Shown: piece by piece, positions 31,153-43,831 of the stretch
Position numbering within the stretch: position 1 is the first letter of the stretch
Layout of the letters: every line of letters begins with the position of its first letter
Assembly (NCBI RefSeq): GCF_029867415.1
Contig: NW_026705177.1
Coordinates: 434,001 to 498,000 of the forward strand
DNA: 64,000 bases
Reading direction: 5' to 3'
Origin: Vicia villosa
Lineage: Eukaryota; Streptophyta; Magnoliopsida; Fabales; Fabaceae
Made by a program: the position numbers and the translations under genes
The notes under the pieces: model-generated
Databases searched by the model: none
Told to the model about the DNA's origin: nothing
What the model saw: the letters and a program-made list of their open reading frames with translations, nothing else

Positions 31153-31257
<105 letters not shown>

Positions 31258-31336
31258 GTACTTTGGAATAAAACCTCGTTTTTTTCTGGATGACGTGAAA
31301 GCATCGTCATGAAATGCATTATTTGTTCTAGTGCGT

Positions 31337-31964
<628 letters not shown>

Positions 31965-32145
31965 AGTGAATGTAAGGGATCAAAATCTATATAGATGTAA
32001 GCAAGAATTTCTTTAGATTAAATTGAAGTAAGATGTTATAGATATTGAGTCTTGATAACAAGCTAATTGTTCAATAAAAAACCATTGATATAATTTAAGA
32101 TTTTCATTAATTTTTATTTTCAAACGAGCATGTAACTAAGCAATT

Positions 32146-32787
32146 CTATCCACTGCCGCCAAACGCAGCCTTAAGTTTCTCAATTTGTGCCACATCAAGT
32201 AGAGTAGTTTGTGCAATTACAGAAGTTGGCAAGTCATTTCCAAATAAAAGAAAATCAGCTACATGCACACCAGGACTTGAGCTACTTAAAGCTCCAAAAG
32301 TAACAGCTTTTTCTTTACCAGAGTTAATCACAAAATGCAATAGTCCTTTTGGAATAACTATAACATCAGCAGGTTTAACCGTTTTCACATAAGCTTTTGC
32401 TGGTGTAATAAACCCAACAGTTAATTCACCTTCAACAAGGATAATTAATTCACTTGCATCTGGATGACTATGAATTGGTACAGTTCCATTTACACCAACG
32501 TCTACTCTTGCTGCAGCAATACCAAGTCCATTAAGACCTGGTAAGTTTGCGACGGTTGCGGAGGTTAATCCGCTGTTAAAAGGTGCTACTGGCTTTCCCT
32601 CTACTAAGCCAGAGAACACAAAATCATCAACAGTTACATTTGCTTCTGGTTTGCATGGATAAGATCCTGAAGGGGTTTTGGGAAGTGATAAATCTGCTAC
32701 ACAGAAATCAGTGGCTGAAGAAATAGTATGAAAGGTGTATGATGAGAGAAATGCAAAAATGAAAAATATAATGTGAATAGTATTCAT
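32146..32787 (-). CDS. Germin-like protein (ABP19/germin subfamily), copy 2
   Basis: An intact, intronless 213-residue protein, closely related to the gene at 26639-27271. I count roughly 30 differences over about 190 mature residues. The signal peptide is 1 to about 23 (IIFFIFAFLSSYTF). The disulphide cysteines lie in DFCVADL and SYPCK. The cupin metal ligands are in VPIHSHPDASE and GLLHFVIN. Differences concentrate in the N-terminal loop after the first cysteine and at the C-terminus, and the metal site is unchanged. An apoplastic or cell-wall location is expected. The same orientation and similar promoter argue for tandem duplication, with later TE insertions enlarging the spacer to about 4.9 kb. 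Confidence 0.94.
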   Translation of the reverse strand: MNTIHIIFFIFAFLSSYTFHTISSATDFCVADLSLPKTPSGSYPCKPEANVTVDDFVFSGLVEGKPVAPFNSGLTSATVANLPGLNGLGIAAARVDVGVNGTVPIHSHPDASELIILVEGELTVGFITPAKAYVKTVKPADVIVIPKGLLHFVINSGKEKAVTFGALSSSSPGVHVADFLLFGNDLPTSVIAQTTLLDVAQIEKLKAAFGGSG

Positions 32788-32829
32788 CTTTTAAAATTTT
32801 GGATAAGAGAATTTAGGTTGAGATGGAAG

Positions 32830-32839
32830 ATATATATAG
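32830..32839 (-). promoter_or_regulatory. TATA box of germin-like copy 2
   Basis: CTATATATATC on the minus strand, about 45 bp upstream of the ATG, in the same AGATGGAAGATATATATAGCC context as copy 1. Homology of the two promoters fades further upstream. Confidence 0.65.
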
Positions 32840-32859
32840 CCCTCAACTTATAATACGTA

Positions 32860-33488
32860 TAAATTATTATTATTTTATTTTGAAGATACGAAGTTATAAA
32901 TACTCTAGATATTTTAAAGATATTTGGATATTTTATTTAATTTAAACTTATTACTTTTTATGTGTATTAAATTGTTTTAAAAGATTATTAATTTTAGAAA
33001 AGATTCTCACGTTTTTCCTAATGTTTTATATTCTTGTATTTCTTTCAAATTCAATTTTGGAATAAATTTGTGATTAACTTTTTAAAGCTTATGTGACCAT
33101 TAACATATTATAAAGCAGTTTTAACTGTTTACTATTTTTGCAACTCTCAAAGAAATTTGTGGATTTTGATAAATTGAAAAGTCAAATTGATAAAGTTTTC
33201 ATATGTAACTGTTTCCATTTTGCAAGGTAAAAGAAACATACATTTATATTATTAATAATTAAATTAAATAATTTTATTGGATTCAATATTTTTAACTTTT
33301 TTTTTCCAAAAAATCAAATTAGCATATATTAATATATCCAAAAATAACTTCAATAATTTTGTTGAATTCTTATTTTTTTTAACCTTTTTCTATTCTTCAA
33401 AAACTCTTCATTAGAAATAAAAAAAGAAAGACTTAAACAATACTTTAAAAATATTTATAACTGCTCCAAGCAAATGTAACTGTTGATA
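32860..33488. other. AT-rich spacer, no gene
   Basis: Upstream DNA of germin-like copy 2. No protein-like frame and no clear repeat structure was seen. Confidence 0.5.
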
Positions 33489-33695
33489 AATTAGGGAATT
33501 CGTAAATTATTTTTTGAATTATTGTGAAGTCTTGTTGGATTTATAAACTCTTTATTAATTTGGGAAGCTAAAAATTATATTTGTAACTGCTCTCTTATAT
33601 GTGTCATTATTATAAGTGTTCCATATTCTTGTTATTAAACAAATAAATGACAGTTTTGTTGTTGTATATATATATTAGGCTTAATGTTTAATTTG
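33489..33695 (+). repeat. 207-bp direct repeat, copy 1
   Basis: The sequence from AATTAGGGAATTCG to TTAATGTTTAATTTG recurs with no difference that I can see at 37055-37261, an offset of 3,566 bp. Flanking sequence is different on both sides of each copy. It has no TG...CA ends, so it is not a normal LTR pair. Confidence 0.9.
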
Positions 33696-33916
33696 TTGAT
33701 ACTTTTCACGCATGTTATTTCTCAAAAATATCTTCGAAATCCTAATATTCAATATTTGATAATAATACTAATAACTTTAGTATTTATTTTATAAATATTA
33801 TATGATCTAATTAATCAAATAAAATCAATAATTATATATTTTTATAATTGTATAGATTTGTATAGATTTATTACAAATTTATTATAAGTAAATGTTTTAT
33901 ATATAGAATAACATGA

Positions 33917-34598
33917 TTTATTGGAACATTTTCATAATTGTGCTTTTAAAATTTTCATAACTACCTCAATTTTTTACTATAGTAATTAAAATTATTTTTT
34001 ACCTCAAATTTAATATTTATAGTTTATTTACTATATTTTATATATTATTTTATATACTATTTTGATTTATATTTTATTTTTAGTATAGTATATTTTATAT
34101 ATTATTTTATAATGTATCCTTCAATAAGTAATATGATTTACTTTTAAATAATATATTAGTTTATAATCTCTCCTTCCAAGATTAATTTATCCTTCAATAT
34201 ATATTTTGTTTAGTTAGAAAACAATAAATTTCCTTTAATAAATATATTCTTCAATATATTATTGGAACATTTTCATAATTGTGCTTTTAAAATTTTCATA
34301 ACTACCTCAATTTTTTAGTATAGTAATTAAAATTATTTTTTACCTCAAATTTAATATTTATAGTTTATTTACTATATTTTATATATTATTTTATATACTA
34401 TTTTTATTTATATTTTATTTTTAGCATAGTATATTTTATATATTATTTTATAATGTATCCTTCAATAAGTAATATGATTTACTTTTAAATAATTTATTAG
34501 TTTATAATCTCTCCTTCCAAGATTAATTTATCTTTCAATATATATTTTGTTTAGTTAGAAAACAATAAATTTCCTTTAATAAATATATTCTTCAATAA
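33917..34598 (+). repeat. Tandem duplication of 341 bp
   Basis: Two head-to-tail copies of an AT-rich unit, 33917-34257 and 34258-34598. Both begin near TTGGAACATTTTCATAATTG and end near AATAAATATATTCTTCAAT. Only a handful of substitutions separate them. There is no coding content. Confidence 0.9.
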
Positions 34599-35339
34599 TA
34601 TATAATATATTATGTTTAATTTCTTCTTCAATAAATTTATTTTTATTTAGTAATAAAAACATCACGATATTCATAGGAAAGAAAATTTTTAATTTAACGG
34701 TAATTATAAACTTATCATTTAATTCCAATGACAAATACCTATACATATATTATTTTATAAAAAACATAATAATTTAACGGAAATATTAATTGAATGAGTA
34801 TAAGAAATTAGAAGCACTAATTTAATGACAATAATAAAAGGTTAGTAATATTTTTATGATAAAATGTTATCCGTTATAAATATTTCAAATATTTGTTATT
34901 GGTAAAAAAAACACGGACAATAATAGGTGAAAACACAATTTTCACAAGATTCAATAAATTAAATAATAATAATAGGTGAATACACAATTTTCATAAGACC
35001 ATTTTGATATATGATTAATTTTAAAAAGGTAATATGTTATAGTCCATCATTTTTTTTATTTTCTTATATATGTTTAATATAAGTACTTACTAATAGAACA
35101 TCAAATTAATTTATTTTATTTTAAATTAATTAATTTTATTTTATTTTGATTTTCAAATTTATTTTTGATTTAGAAAGTTAATTTTTTAGACTAGATCAAT
35201 TTGCTTTTAAAAAAATTGATTCAATCAACTAAGTATGATTTCTTTTATAATTTTTTAAACAAAAATATCATATATCTAATTTAAAATGGTATATGATATT
35301 ATGATATGATACAAGCAAAAATAAAATTGACATGAAAAA
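34599..35339. other. AT-rich spacer, possibly the 5' part of the Helitron
   Basis: No gene. If the element ending at 37027 is about as long as its relative at 57590, part of this stretch could belong to it, but I could not locate a 5' TC end. Confidence 0.4.
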
Positions 35340-35727
35340 ATGTTATCATTTTTTATAATAAAATTTTAGCATTTATTCTAAATTTACATTTAAATTTTTA
35401 TATTCAAATATCATAAGAGTCATTTTTTATTTGTGTTAGTAAATTATTTTAGAAGCTAATAGAGTTTGACATTTTTTGCTTTGTTTTAGTGAATGAGATG
35501 ATATAATTTTATTATACAAAACATATATTATTATATATTATTATTTAATAAATTCATATTAAAATAGGTTTTAGTCTAAAACTAAAATAAAACTTACTAA
35601 TATTTATGATATATTTAAATTTATTATTAGCAATATACATTGAAATTAGACGTAATTATATACCTATGCAAGTTGTATTTATACTTAAAATTACTATAAA
35701 TATTTATTTTAGACATGAGAGAATTAT

Positions 35728-36009
35728 GATGTATGAAAAACACAACTTTCTTATGAAAAACACAAATTTGTCATTCTTTTTATTCAATTATTTTATTATA
35801 TATTAAATAAAAGATCTATTTTATATATTTTCTACGGAACGAGACTACTTAAAATAGACATGCCCTAGGATGTATGAAAAACACAACTTTCTTATGAAAA
35901 ACACAAATTTGTCATTCTTTTTATTCAATTATTTTATTATATATTAAATAAAAGATCTACTTTATATATTTTCTACGGAACGAGACTACTTAAAATAGAT
36001 ATGCCCTAG
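35728..36009 (+). repeat. Tandem duplication of 141 bp inside Helitron copy A
   Basis: Two copies of the unit running from GATGTATGAAAAACAC to TGCCCTAGG, period 141 bp, with about two differences. The related Helitron copy at 57590 has this unit only once, so the duplication arose after the copies separated. A 66-codon frame here is not a gene. Confidence 0.9.
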
Positions 36010-36486
36010 GGACCGAGACTACTTAACTTTTTATTATTTAATTTATTTTTTCTATTAAAATAAACAATACAATGAGCCGTGACTACTTAATTTGTATATC
36101 TAATTTTATTGAACTAACACAAATTTTCTTTAAAAATTAATAAAAGAATTCTACACTATACAATTTTCATATTTAGATCACAAGCACAAATTGACATATT
36201 TTTATTTGTTATTTTTAATAGTATATTTTTTATCTATATTTTTGTAATCATTACTTTAACATAATTATTTACTATTTACAATAATGTTGTGCAACCCTCC
36301 ATCCTCCAAATAGATTTGATGTTTCTTTATTTTTTGATTTCCTTCTTCTGCAAGCTTTCTCAGTATCAATACATATTTATTAAACTGATCTTTTATATAA
36401 TTTAAAGATTTATACTATCATATATCATTTTTATCAATTAAATAATAATTAATTAATTTTATGGGAGACATTTAAAATATTAATTC

Positions 36487-36489
<3 letters not shown>

Positions 36490-36552
<63 letters not shown>
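36490..36552. repeat. (TA)n microsatellite
   Basis: A 63-bp TA tract inside Helitron copy A. The relative near 58030 has no such expansion. Confidence 0.97.
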
Positions 36553-36556
<4 letters not shown>

Positions 36557-37054
36557 ATAAGTTACAAATATTTTTATAAACATAAAAAAGTTTAGTGTTG
36601 ATACAATTATTATTATAAACTGTAATAAGTTATAAATATTTTTATAAATAGGAAAAAGTCAACTGATGATATAATTATTTTTATAAACGGGAATAATTTG
36701 CAAATATTTTTATAAGTGTGAAAAATCAATTGTTGATACAATTATTTAACGAGTTAATTTTTTTTTAAACTTACACAAAATTTTAAAAAATTAGAAATGC
36801 CCAAATTATTTTATAATTTAAAAAAAAAAATTAGTTAAGTAAACTTTTTTATGTATATTATTAATAACAATGACATATTATCTATACAATAATAATCTAA
36901 CTATAAATAAAATTTATACAATGGTAATCTAACTATAAGTAAAATTTGTAAATTATAAATGTTTTTAAAATTAAATTTTTTACTTAGAAAATATTTAACT
37001 CGTGCCTCGCACGGGTCTAAATACTAGTAGTATATCTTATAACAGTTACACTTT

Positions 37055-37261
37055 AATTAGGGAATTCGTAAATTATTTTTTGAATTATTGTGAAGTCTTG
37101 TTGGATTTATAAACTCTTTATTAATTTGGGAAGCTAAAAATTATATTTGTAACTGCTCTCTTATATGTGTCATTATTATAAGTGTTCCATATTCTTGTTA
37201 TTAAACAAATAAATGACAGTTTTGTTGTTGTATATATATATTAGGCTTAATGTTTAATTTG
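37055..37261 (+). repeat. 207-bp direct repeat, copy 2
   Basis: Apparently identical to 33489-33695. It starts 28 bp after the Helitron 3' CTAG. Its right flank (GTGTAGAG) differs from that of copy 1 (TTGATAC). Confidence 0.9.
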
Positions 37262-37711
37262 GTGTAGAGTTATACAATCTATTATTAGAACATTTATGTC
37301 TAATCCAGTTTTTATTGAACTTATTTATTATTAATCATACAAATATAATAATATAACAAATTTAAAAATTTAAAAAATTAATCATACGATAGAATAATAC
37401 TATAAATTAACAAACGTTTTGAAAAAAAAATTATGTTATAATTTTTTTTTTATATTTTCACATTATTAGAAGTCATGCGGCCCGACCAATGACCCACCGA
37501 TCTGATCAATAACCTAATGACCCAATAGCTTGATCAGATCGATAGTCGGTCCGAATTTTAAAACATTGAATAAATCACCTATATTTTAATTGCTAGAGCA
37601 AAAAAAAAAACATATTGTCATATTTAAAATACATATTTTAGTCAATATCGATCAATTTATATTTATTAAAGCTTTAAATCTTATTTATTTAAAACACATA
37701 TTTTAGTCAAT

Positions 37712-37715
<4 letters not shown>
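37262..37715. other. AT-rich spacer, no gene
   Basis: Nothing recognisable. A short GC-richer motif near 37480-37555 (CCGACCAATGACCCACC) is the type seen in old non-autonomous elements. Confidence 0.45.

Positions 37716-37764
<49 letters not shown>
37716..37764. repeat. (TA)n microsatellite
   Basis: About 49 bp of TA, at the left limit of the copia LTR-like sequence. Confidence 0.97.
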
Positions 37765-37769
<5 letters not shown>

Positions 37770-38018
37770 TTCATTCTTTAAGTGATATACTTCATTAGGA
37801 TTTAATAAATGATTACAATGGCTATTTATAAGGGAGGGAGAGTATATGTTAGGTATGGTATGATTGTTGTACATAATGTTAATCTCTAGTAATATCTTAC
37901 TATCTCCTAACTAACACATGCTAATAATGGAAAGTTTCATCTTTAAGTAACTAATTAGCTTACTATATATAAAAGAAAAGCTTCAATAACAAGTTAGCTA
38001 TTAGTATAACTAACTTTT
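37765..38018 (-). repeat. Probable copia 3' LTR fragment
   Basis: On the minus strand, sequence after the RNase H C-terminus begins TGTTAAAAGTTAGTTA and has a TATA-like box CCTTATAAATAGCC near 37822-37835. It continues into leader-like sequence up to the TA tract. The position directly after the pol C-terminus is right for a 3' LTR. The far end is not defined. Confidence 0.5.
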
Positions 38019-39380
38019 AACAAATTCTTCTTTCTTGAGTAATATCCCCTACAATTTGGATGACATATGTTTATCATCCCCAACTTGAATAATAGTAAGT
38101 GAAATGGTTGACATAAGAGTGGCTTGGTGAAGAAATCTGCAAGTTGGTTTTTGGAAGAGACGTGTATGAGTTTAAGTAGTACAACTTGTAGTTTCTCTCT
38201 AACAAGGAGACAATCAATCTTCAAGTATTTTGTGTGCTCATGAAACACAAGATCTGTTGCAATATGAATGAAACTTAGGTTGTCGCAGTAGAGTACATGC
38301 AATTTGGAGGATGAGAATTTGATGCCTTCAAGCAAATACAGAAGCCATTGGAGCTCACAACTTGTTGTATCCAATTCACGGTACTCAATTTATGAGGATG
38401 ACCTAGAAATAGTTAGTTAATTCTTTGTGCGCCATGAAATGAGAGACTTGCATAGGTGGAAACATTGACCAAATATGGATCTTCTGCTCTTTACACAACT
38501 AGCCCAATCAACATCTAAAAAACCAATCTAGTGAAGTGATGAATATCTCGAAAAAATAAACCTTGAAGAAGGTAATGTTTGAGATATCCAAGTACTCTAG
38601 TTTCTACATTGAAATGGGTGCTAGTCGGTGATTGAGAAATTTTCTAAATTGTTTAGTGATGAAAGTGATATCTAGCTTGCTTGTTATCAAGTAAAGTATT
38701 TTTCCAATTAATCTTAGATGGACATCTATGTCATGGTAGGGAGAACTGTCATCATGGAAGGGCTTGATGGAAGGATATGCAAGAGCGTTGACTGGTTTTG
38801 CACCAAGGAGGCATGTGTCAGAATTTAGGTCTCAATAGTATTTTCATTAGCATAGGGAAATGCATGTTTTTAAGTGGGTCGCTTCAAAGCCAAGGAAGTA
38901 GTTGAGTCAGCCTAATTTTTTTTTTTGGAATTATTTATGTAATATAGCTTTGATCCTATCAAATTATGCAAAATGGAGAAATGAGTCAGCCTAAATATAT
39001 TCTTGGAGATCATAATGGAGAAATGAATTATTCACATCCAAGGTGAATGAACCAATTACTCATGGAAGCGATTGGAACGACCAGTCTGAATATAGTTAGC
39101 TTTGCCATTGGGGATTATGTGTCAATTGTCAAAATAGTTCAACCCTTCTATTTGGTTGTGGCCTTTAGCAACCATTTGGCCTTAATTAAACCTCTCCAGT
39201 GAGCCATTTGCGTGAAATTTGGTTTTAATTATCCTCATGCAACCTATTGTTGTGATATCTGGAGGTAGATCCACGATGTCCCATGTACCTATTTTTTCAA
39301 GAGGTGCAAATTCAATTTGCATAGCTTGTTTTCAACTCTCAAATTTGTTGGGCTCAATAAACGACTTTGGTTTAGTTATT
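37994..39380 (-). pseudogene. Ty1/copia pol remnant: RT and RNase H
   Basis: Read from right to left, the RT start is recognisable (KQAMQIEFAPLEKIGTWDIV, GCMRIIKTKFHANGSLERF, LVAKGHNQIEGLNYFD in mixed frames; 39370-39060). It is followed by later RT (LLGAKPVNALAYPS; LIGKILYLITSKLDITF near 38700-38600). The RNase H region is then readable (WASCVKSRRSIFGQCF, SCELQWLLYLLEGI, LYCDNLSFIHIATDLVFHEH, SKNQLADFFTKPL; 38520-37994). Only the last 126 codons are in one frame; the rest is broken. Integrase and protease were not found. Confidence 0.85.
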
Positions 39381-39554
39381 GTATTAAGATATATAACAAA
39401 AATGATTGTGGAAACGAGACAATTTTAAACAAGATAAGTATTGAGACAAATGATATGATGTACCTGAAGATGATAAGTTTGGTGCATCAATAAATTAATT
39501 GCAGAAGTAGTCCTTATGGTAAGACGGACGATGGAAGTAAAGTTGGCAGGTTGG

Positions 39555-40030
39555 TAGGTGTAACAGTCCGAGCTTTCGGCGTTCCCGGCACTGTCACCTC
39601 ACGATCTTCTCTACCCCCCTCACTAGTAGAGTTTTTACCTTTCGTGGGAATCGAACCATGTACCCTGGGATTCAAGTACATGTTCATTCCACTCCCACTA
39701 CCACTTCTTTTTATGTAACAGCCCGAGCCTTCGACGTTCCCAACACTGTCACCTCACGATCTTATCTAGCCCCCTCCCTAGTATAGTTTTTTTGCCTTTC
39801 ATGGTAATCGAACCTTGTACCCTGGGGTTCAAGTACACGTTAATTCCATTCCCACTACCAATTGGGATAGTAGCTCAAGTGGTAGTGGGAATGGATTGAA
39901 CATGTACTTGAACCCCAGGGTACATGGTTCGATTCCCACGAAAGGCAAAAATTCTACTAGTGAGGGAGTAGAGAAGTCTGTGAGGTGACAGTGTCGGGAG
40001 CGTCTTGCGAGGGGTCTGGGTTGTTACAGT
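39555..40030. mobile_element. Cluster of three tRNA-related SINE copies
   Basis: One plus-strand copy (about 39862-40030) has a pol III A-box-like TAGCTCAAGTGGTAG and a B-box GGTTCGATTCCC, followed by a shared tail ending GTTGTTACAG. Two minus-strand copies (about 39557-39713 and 39715-39855) carry the same sequence reversed, including GGGAATCGAACCATG and GGTAATCGAACCTTG. The second minus copy and the plus copy meet head to head at the A-box side, making a long imperfect palindrome. The A/B-box spacing fits a tRNA-derived SINE. Calling them functional is not justified. Confidence 0.65.
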
Positions 40031-40139
40031 AGGCACTATAGTCATATTATTGTTCTCATCATTAACCTCTGTGGTGATGTTTAGTGGAGGTGGGTCATCA
40101 TTTTACTATAATTTTGTATATCAAAATTTTAAAAAGTTA

Positions 40140-40830
40140 CTCAAAATTTTAAAAAGTTACTTTCTTTGGGTCCTTTTGGGTTAGATCTCTTCCTCACCCA
40201 TACATACTCACCATGGAGAATATCATAATTTCTTATGTATCAAGCATTAGAAGTATGGTCTTTTGCATTACAATAAAAGCATATAGGTCTACAAGCATAA
40301 TTCTTTTTATAGACATACAAATGATTTCTATCATAAGACCTTTTATGATGATTTACAACATGTTCTTTCTTTGATTCTTTATTGTTGAATTTGCTAATAG
40401 CCTTTACAAAAATAGTTTGACTTATACTAGGTTTATCAAAATTAGAAAAGCCAAATCCATATTTATTGCTTGAATATCTTTGACTAACACATTTTCCAAA
40501 CCAATTTGGCATTTTTCATATTTCTTAATCACTTGGTTTAATTCAACAATTTTGTATTCATGATCTTTATATTTATTGCATGTAGAATTTTTTACTTTCT
40601 CTAATTCCACTTTTGTCTCATTAGCCACGCTTTCTAAATTTAAAATAATTTTCTTTTGTTTTGAACATTTTCTAATTTTTTTAAAAAATTCATCATGTAA
40701 TTCATAAAAACCACTTTGTAATTAAAAAATTCATCATGTAATTCATGAAAAACACTTTGTAATTCATCATATGAAGACCTATGTGCTCCGCCTCCATGGG
40801 TGTTTTCATTATGATATTAGAGAAATTATT
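40140..40830 (-). pseudogene. Ty1/copia gag remnant
   Basis: Minus-strand pieces in more than one frame read AHRSSYDELQSVFHELHDEF, KVELEKVKNSTCNKYKDHE, and a zinc-knuckle region ICFYCNAKDHTSNA followed by YIRNYD.LHGEYVWVRK. This arrangement is that of copia-type Gag. Frameshifts lie near 40510 and 40700. It may belong with the pol remnant to its left, the missing protease-integrase having been replaced by the SINE cluster, but that is not proven. Confidence 0.7.
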
Positions 40831-41286
40831 TTTCTTTATTTCCATGGCAGAAACGCAGGGGAGTATACTGAATAGAGAAAATGAGACAAAAACGAAAGAG
40901 AGAAGAAAGCACAAGGAAAACAAAAACGAAACTAACCGAAAAAGCCAAAACACCTAACAGAGGGAGCTCACAAACCTGGAAGGATTTTGATTCAGAAATT
41001 GAAAAGTAATAGATGAAGAAAAACTTCATTCATTATACAATTCAATTTCAAGTATGTTTTAATTTTAAATAATATATATTTATTAATTTAAATTTCTTTA
41101 ATTTTTAATTTTATTTCCTAAAAACATTTTTAAAAAAAAAAAAAATCAGTTTTTTTAAAGGTAAAATAAACATATATATTCAACTATTTCATTAAAGTAT
41201 CACTAAACTGTCAGCTCATTCTTAAAAATTTGCAACATCGTGTTCTGCAAACACAATTTGTTCTACTCAACCCTTATGAATCATCA

Positions 41287-43831
41287 ATGTCCTCTCAAGA
41301 CCAAGTATTAGTTTCCTTTCTCTCTCACATAGCCCTATCCTTCGACGGCGCCGTTTTAGGTTTATCCCTAGCCTACGTCGCCGTCCGCACCATTCAAAAA
41401 TTCACCCTCACCTCCGCCGCTCTCCGGAAGATCACCCACGCTCCTTCCGTCTCCGTCTCCGACCTACGCTCGCTCCTCGAAGACAACGTCTCGGAGGATG
41501 ACGGAGGCTCCGGCGATGGGAGAATTGTGATTGTCCGTGGTACTGTTGATGCTAAGTCCGCTGTGGATGGGAGTTGGAAAGCGTTGTGGCCTGGTGTTTT
41601 GATTTCTCGGGAGTCTGGTGATAAAGGGGTTGTTCTTCAAAGAACTCAAACGGTAACTGTTTTATGGTTTTGTTTGTTTGGTTAGAATTGTTGGATTATT
41701 TGGTTTGGTATTTCAGTATTTGCCATTTTAGGGTTTGATTAGAAGAATAATTTTCATTTATTTTCATGAAGTGTATATACAGCGAATGGAAAGGCTTATT
41801 TGGATGGACTTCTGATCTTCGAGCCGTATTTATAAAATCTCGGAGACAACGAGAGTCCACATCCTTAAGAAAGGTAATGCATGATTTTGTTACTTGTGGC
41901 TCTTATTGTATATAGAATTTCTGGCTCATAGAACTTCAGGATCCTGCTGATCAGGACATGCTAGAAAAAGATGAACTTAGCAGAATATATGAAAACATCT
42001 AATAATATTTTAAAATATCTTAGTTTATGTCGTAGGATTATTTTGATATCATGTTAATTTATAGATATTCGGGAAGATAATGAGGAAAAGAGAGATCAAA
42101 CTCTGAAGAATCATATTCAATACTGATTTATGATGTGCTAAGAAGATAAAAAATTGAAAATCCTGTGTATACTAGCACTACGCACTCTTTTTCCGTAATC
42201 AAATAAGGAAACAAATCATGTAATATAGGAACTACTCCTAAAAGATCATCTAAGTTCCAAGATACTTTAAAGCATCAGAAGATACAATAGTACTTATACA
42301 AAGTAATATAATAATGACATTATTAAATATTTTCAGATATTATAACTATATGTTTATTTTAGGTCCCTTTTGTTCTCATTGATGTTGGACGACAGTCAAA
42401 TACCGAGTATGTTGTTGTCAACATGGATGGATCAACACATCCCTTACCTCTTACAACAGTTTATCACAAATTGCAACCTATAAATCCTCCTTATACTCTC
42501 TTGCAAGCATTTTTCGGGCATGAATATATGGTAAGTTAATATTCACTATAAGTTTGATTTTGGAATTTTGCCTCTCTGGCTCGATCTCTTGTGAGATTGT
42601 TGATTTTGGGTATATGAGGTTTACTGAAATGTAAACATATAATGTTTTCTTTCTGCAGGTTGGACTGCTTGATGAAGAGAAAATTCTTCCCTTGGGGAAG
42701 GATATCAATGCTGTAGGCCTTTGCAGTTTAAGAAATGGAATTGCTGAAATCAAGTCTTGTGAAGATCTTCCGTATTTTCTGTAAGTTTCTTTTATTTGAA
42801 ATAAACTGTTAAAATGTTGATCATTGGAAACCATGTTCAATTTAGTATTTGGCATACGCTGGGTAATAATAGTAGAGATTGTTACATTTTTAGGTAACTT
42901 ACTGCTGTTCCTTTTCTGTACTGATGGTGGTCCGTAGGAAAAGTATTATGGGAAATGTTAGTTTATTGTTAGACTATTGTTGGAAATTCCACCTTCATTG
43001 TGGTCTGCCCCTAGCCGTCTAATTGTGGCACACTGTCATCAAATATCCGCAATTGCGGCACTATGGTGGATATACCGAATTATTGATGTTTTTCCTTCCT
43101 TTTGCATGTTTTAGTGCATTTATGATATGGTATAACTCGAGTATCAGCAAATGATTCATGTTTTCTGTAGGTCTGACTTGAGTAAAAATCAGATGGTTGT
43201 AGATCTTTCCTTCAAAACAAGACTACTGTTTTGGAGTGGCATTGTTCTTGGTTCAATGTCAGTTGGGATCATTGGCTATGCAGTTATGAGGTATGTTGGT
43301 TTTCTAGACCAGTTTCTTTAAACTTATTGTGTACTTGATTCCATTAATCACGGCTGACTTCAGAATTTTCTGTGACTTTGGTTGGATAAATTTTGACACA
43401 ATGAATCAATAGAGGAATTGTTTAACTTGTTTGGCACACATTGACGGTCTTAATTTTGACGATAATAAAAAATGCACGAGTGATTTAAAATAATATTGTT
43501 ATTAGTTGTTAGAATTGATTTGTGGACAAATGTTCATTTTCTCAGGAACTGGAATAGATGGAAACAATGGAAGCAACGAAGGCAGCTCCAACAACAAAGG
43601 CAAACAATCACTGAAGTTGATTCTCAGCTAGATGACGACGATATTGAAAATGTTCCAGATGGACAATTATGCGTTATATGTCTGATGAGGAGAAGGCGTT
43701 CTGTTTTTATTCCATGTGGGCATCTTGTATGTTGCCAAGGGTGTGCTATATCAGTTGAAAGTGAAGTGGCACCCAAGTGTCCAGTTTGTCGTCAGGAGGT
43801 TCGGGATTCAGTTCGAATCTTCGAATCTTGA
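41287..43831 (+). CDS. SPL2-like RING E3 ubiquitin ligase (MULAN/SP1 family), six exons
   Basis: Exons: 41287-41652, 41772-41873, 42363-42530, 42659-42780, 43171-43290 and 43546-43831. All have GT-AG introns and the phases join into 387 residues. The start is the ATG of MSSQDQ; upstream in-frame codons lack an ATG. Residues about 8-35 are a first membrane segment (FLSHIALSFDGAVLGLSLAYV). Residues about 80-265 form the GIDE/BAM-type intermembrane domain. Residues about 272-293 are the second membrane segment (LLFWSGIVLGSMSVGIIGYAV). The C-terminal C3HC4 RING runs from about 336 (CVICL, CGHLVCCQGC, CPVC). Length and layout fit Arabidopsis SPL2, a relative of the chloroplast envelope ligase SP1, which targets TOC import proteins. 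The exact target here is not known. A basic WKQWKQRR stretch follows the second membrane segment. No break was seen. Confidence 0.9.

Larger units (their letters stand above)
35340..37027 (+). mobile_element. Helitron-like element, copy A (3' end defined)
   Basis: The 3' end has the Helitron signature. A hairpin (ACTCGTGC-CTC-GCACGGGT, one wobble) at 36998-37016 is followed 11 bases later by CTAG at 37024-37027 and then T. No target duplication is expected. The element is homologous, in reverse orientation, to 57590-59170: both share AAATAGATTTGATGTTTCTT, the flanking AAGCTTTC motif and tandem TTACAAATATTTTTATAAAC units. The 5' limit given is only where homology fades. No Rep/helicase is encoded, so it is non-autonomous. 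Confidence 0.75.

Noticed and set aside
33489..37261. LTR retrotransposon with 207-bp LTRs
   Set aside because: The direct repeats lack TG...CA ends, target duplications, a primer site and a polypurine tract, and the interior has a Helitron terminus but no gag or pol.
39555..40030. Functional tRNA gene
   Set aside because: The A- and B-box-like motifs are present in three copies with long non-tRNA tails, and no cloverleaf with anticodon could be drawn, so SINEs fit better.
40702..41029. Overlapping minus-strand hydrophobic frames upstream of the SPL2-like gene
   Set aside because: The F/L-rich translations come from A-rich sequence; the only meaningful reading there is the broken copia gag in mixed frames.
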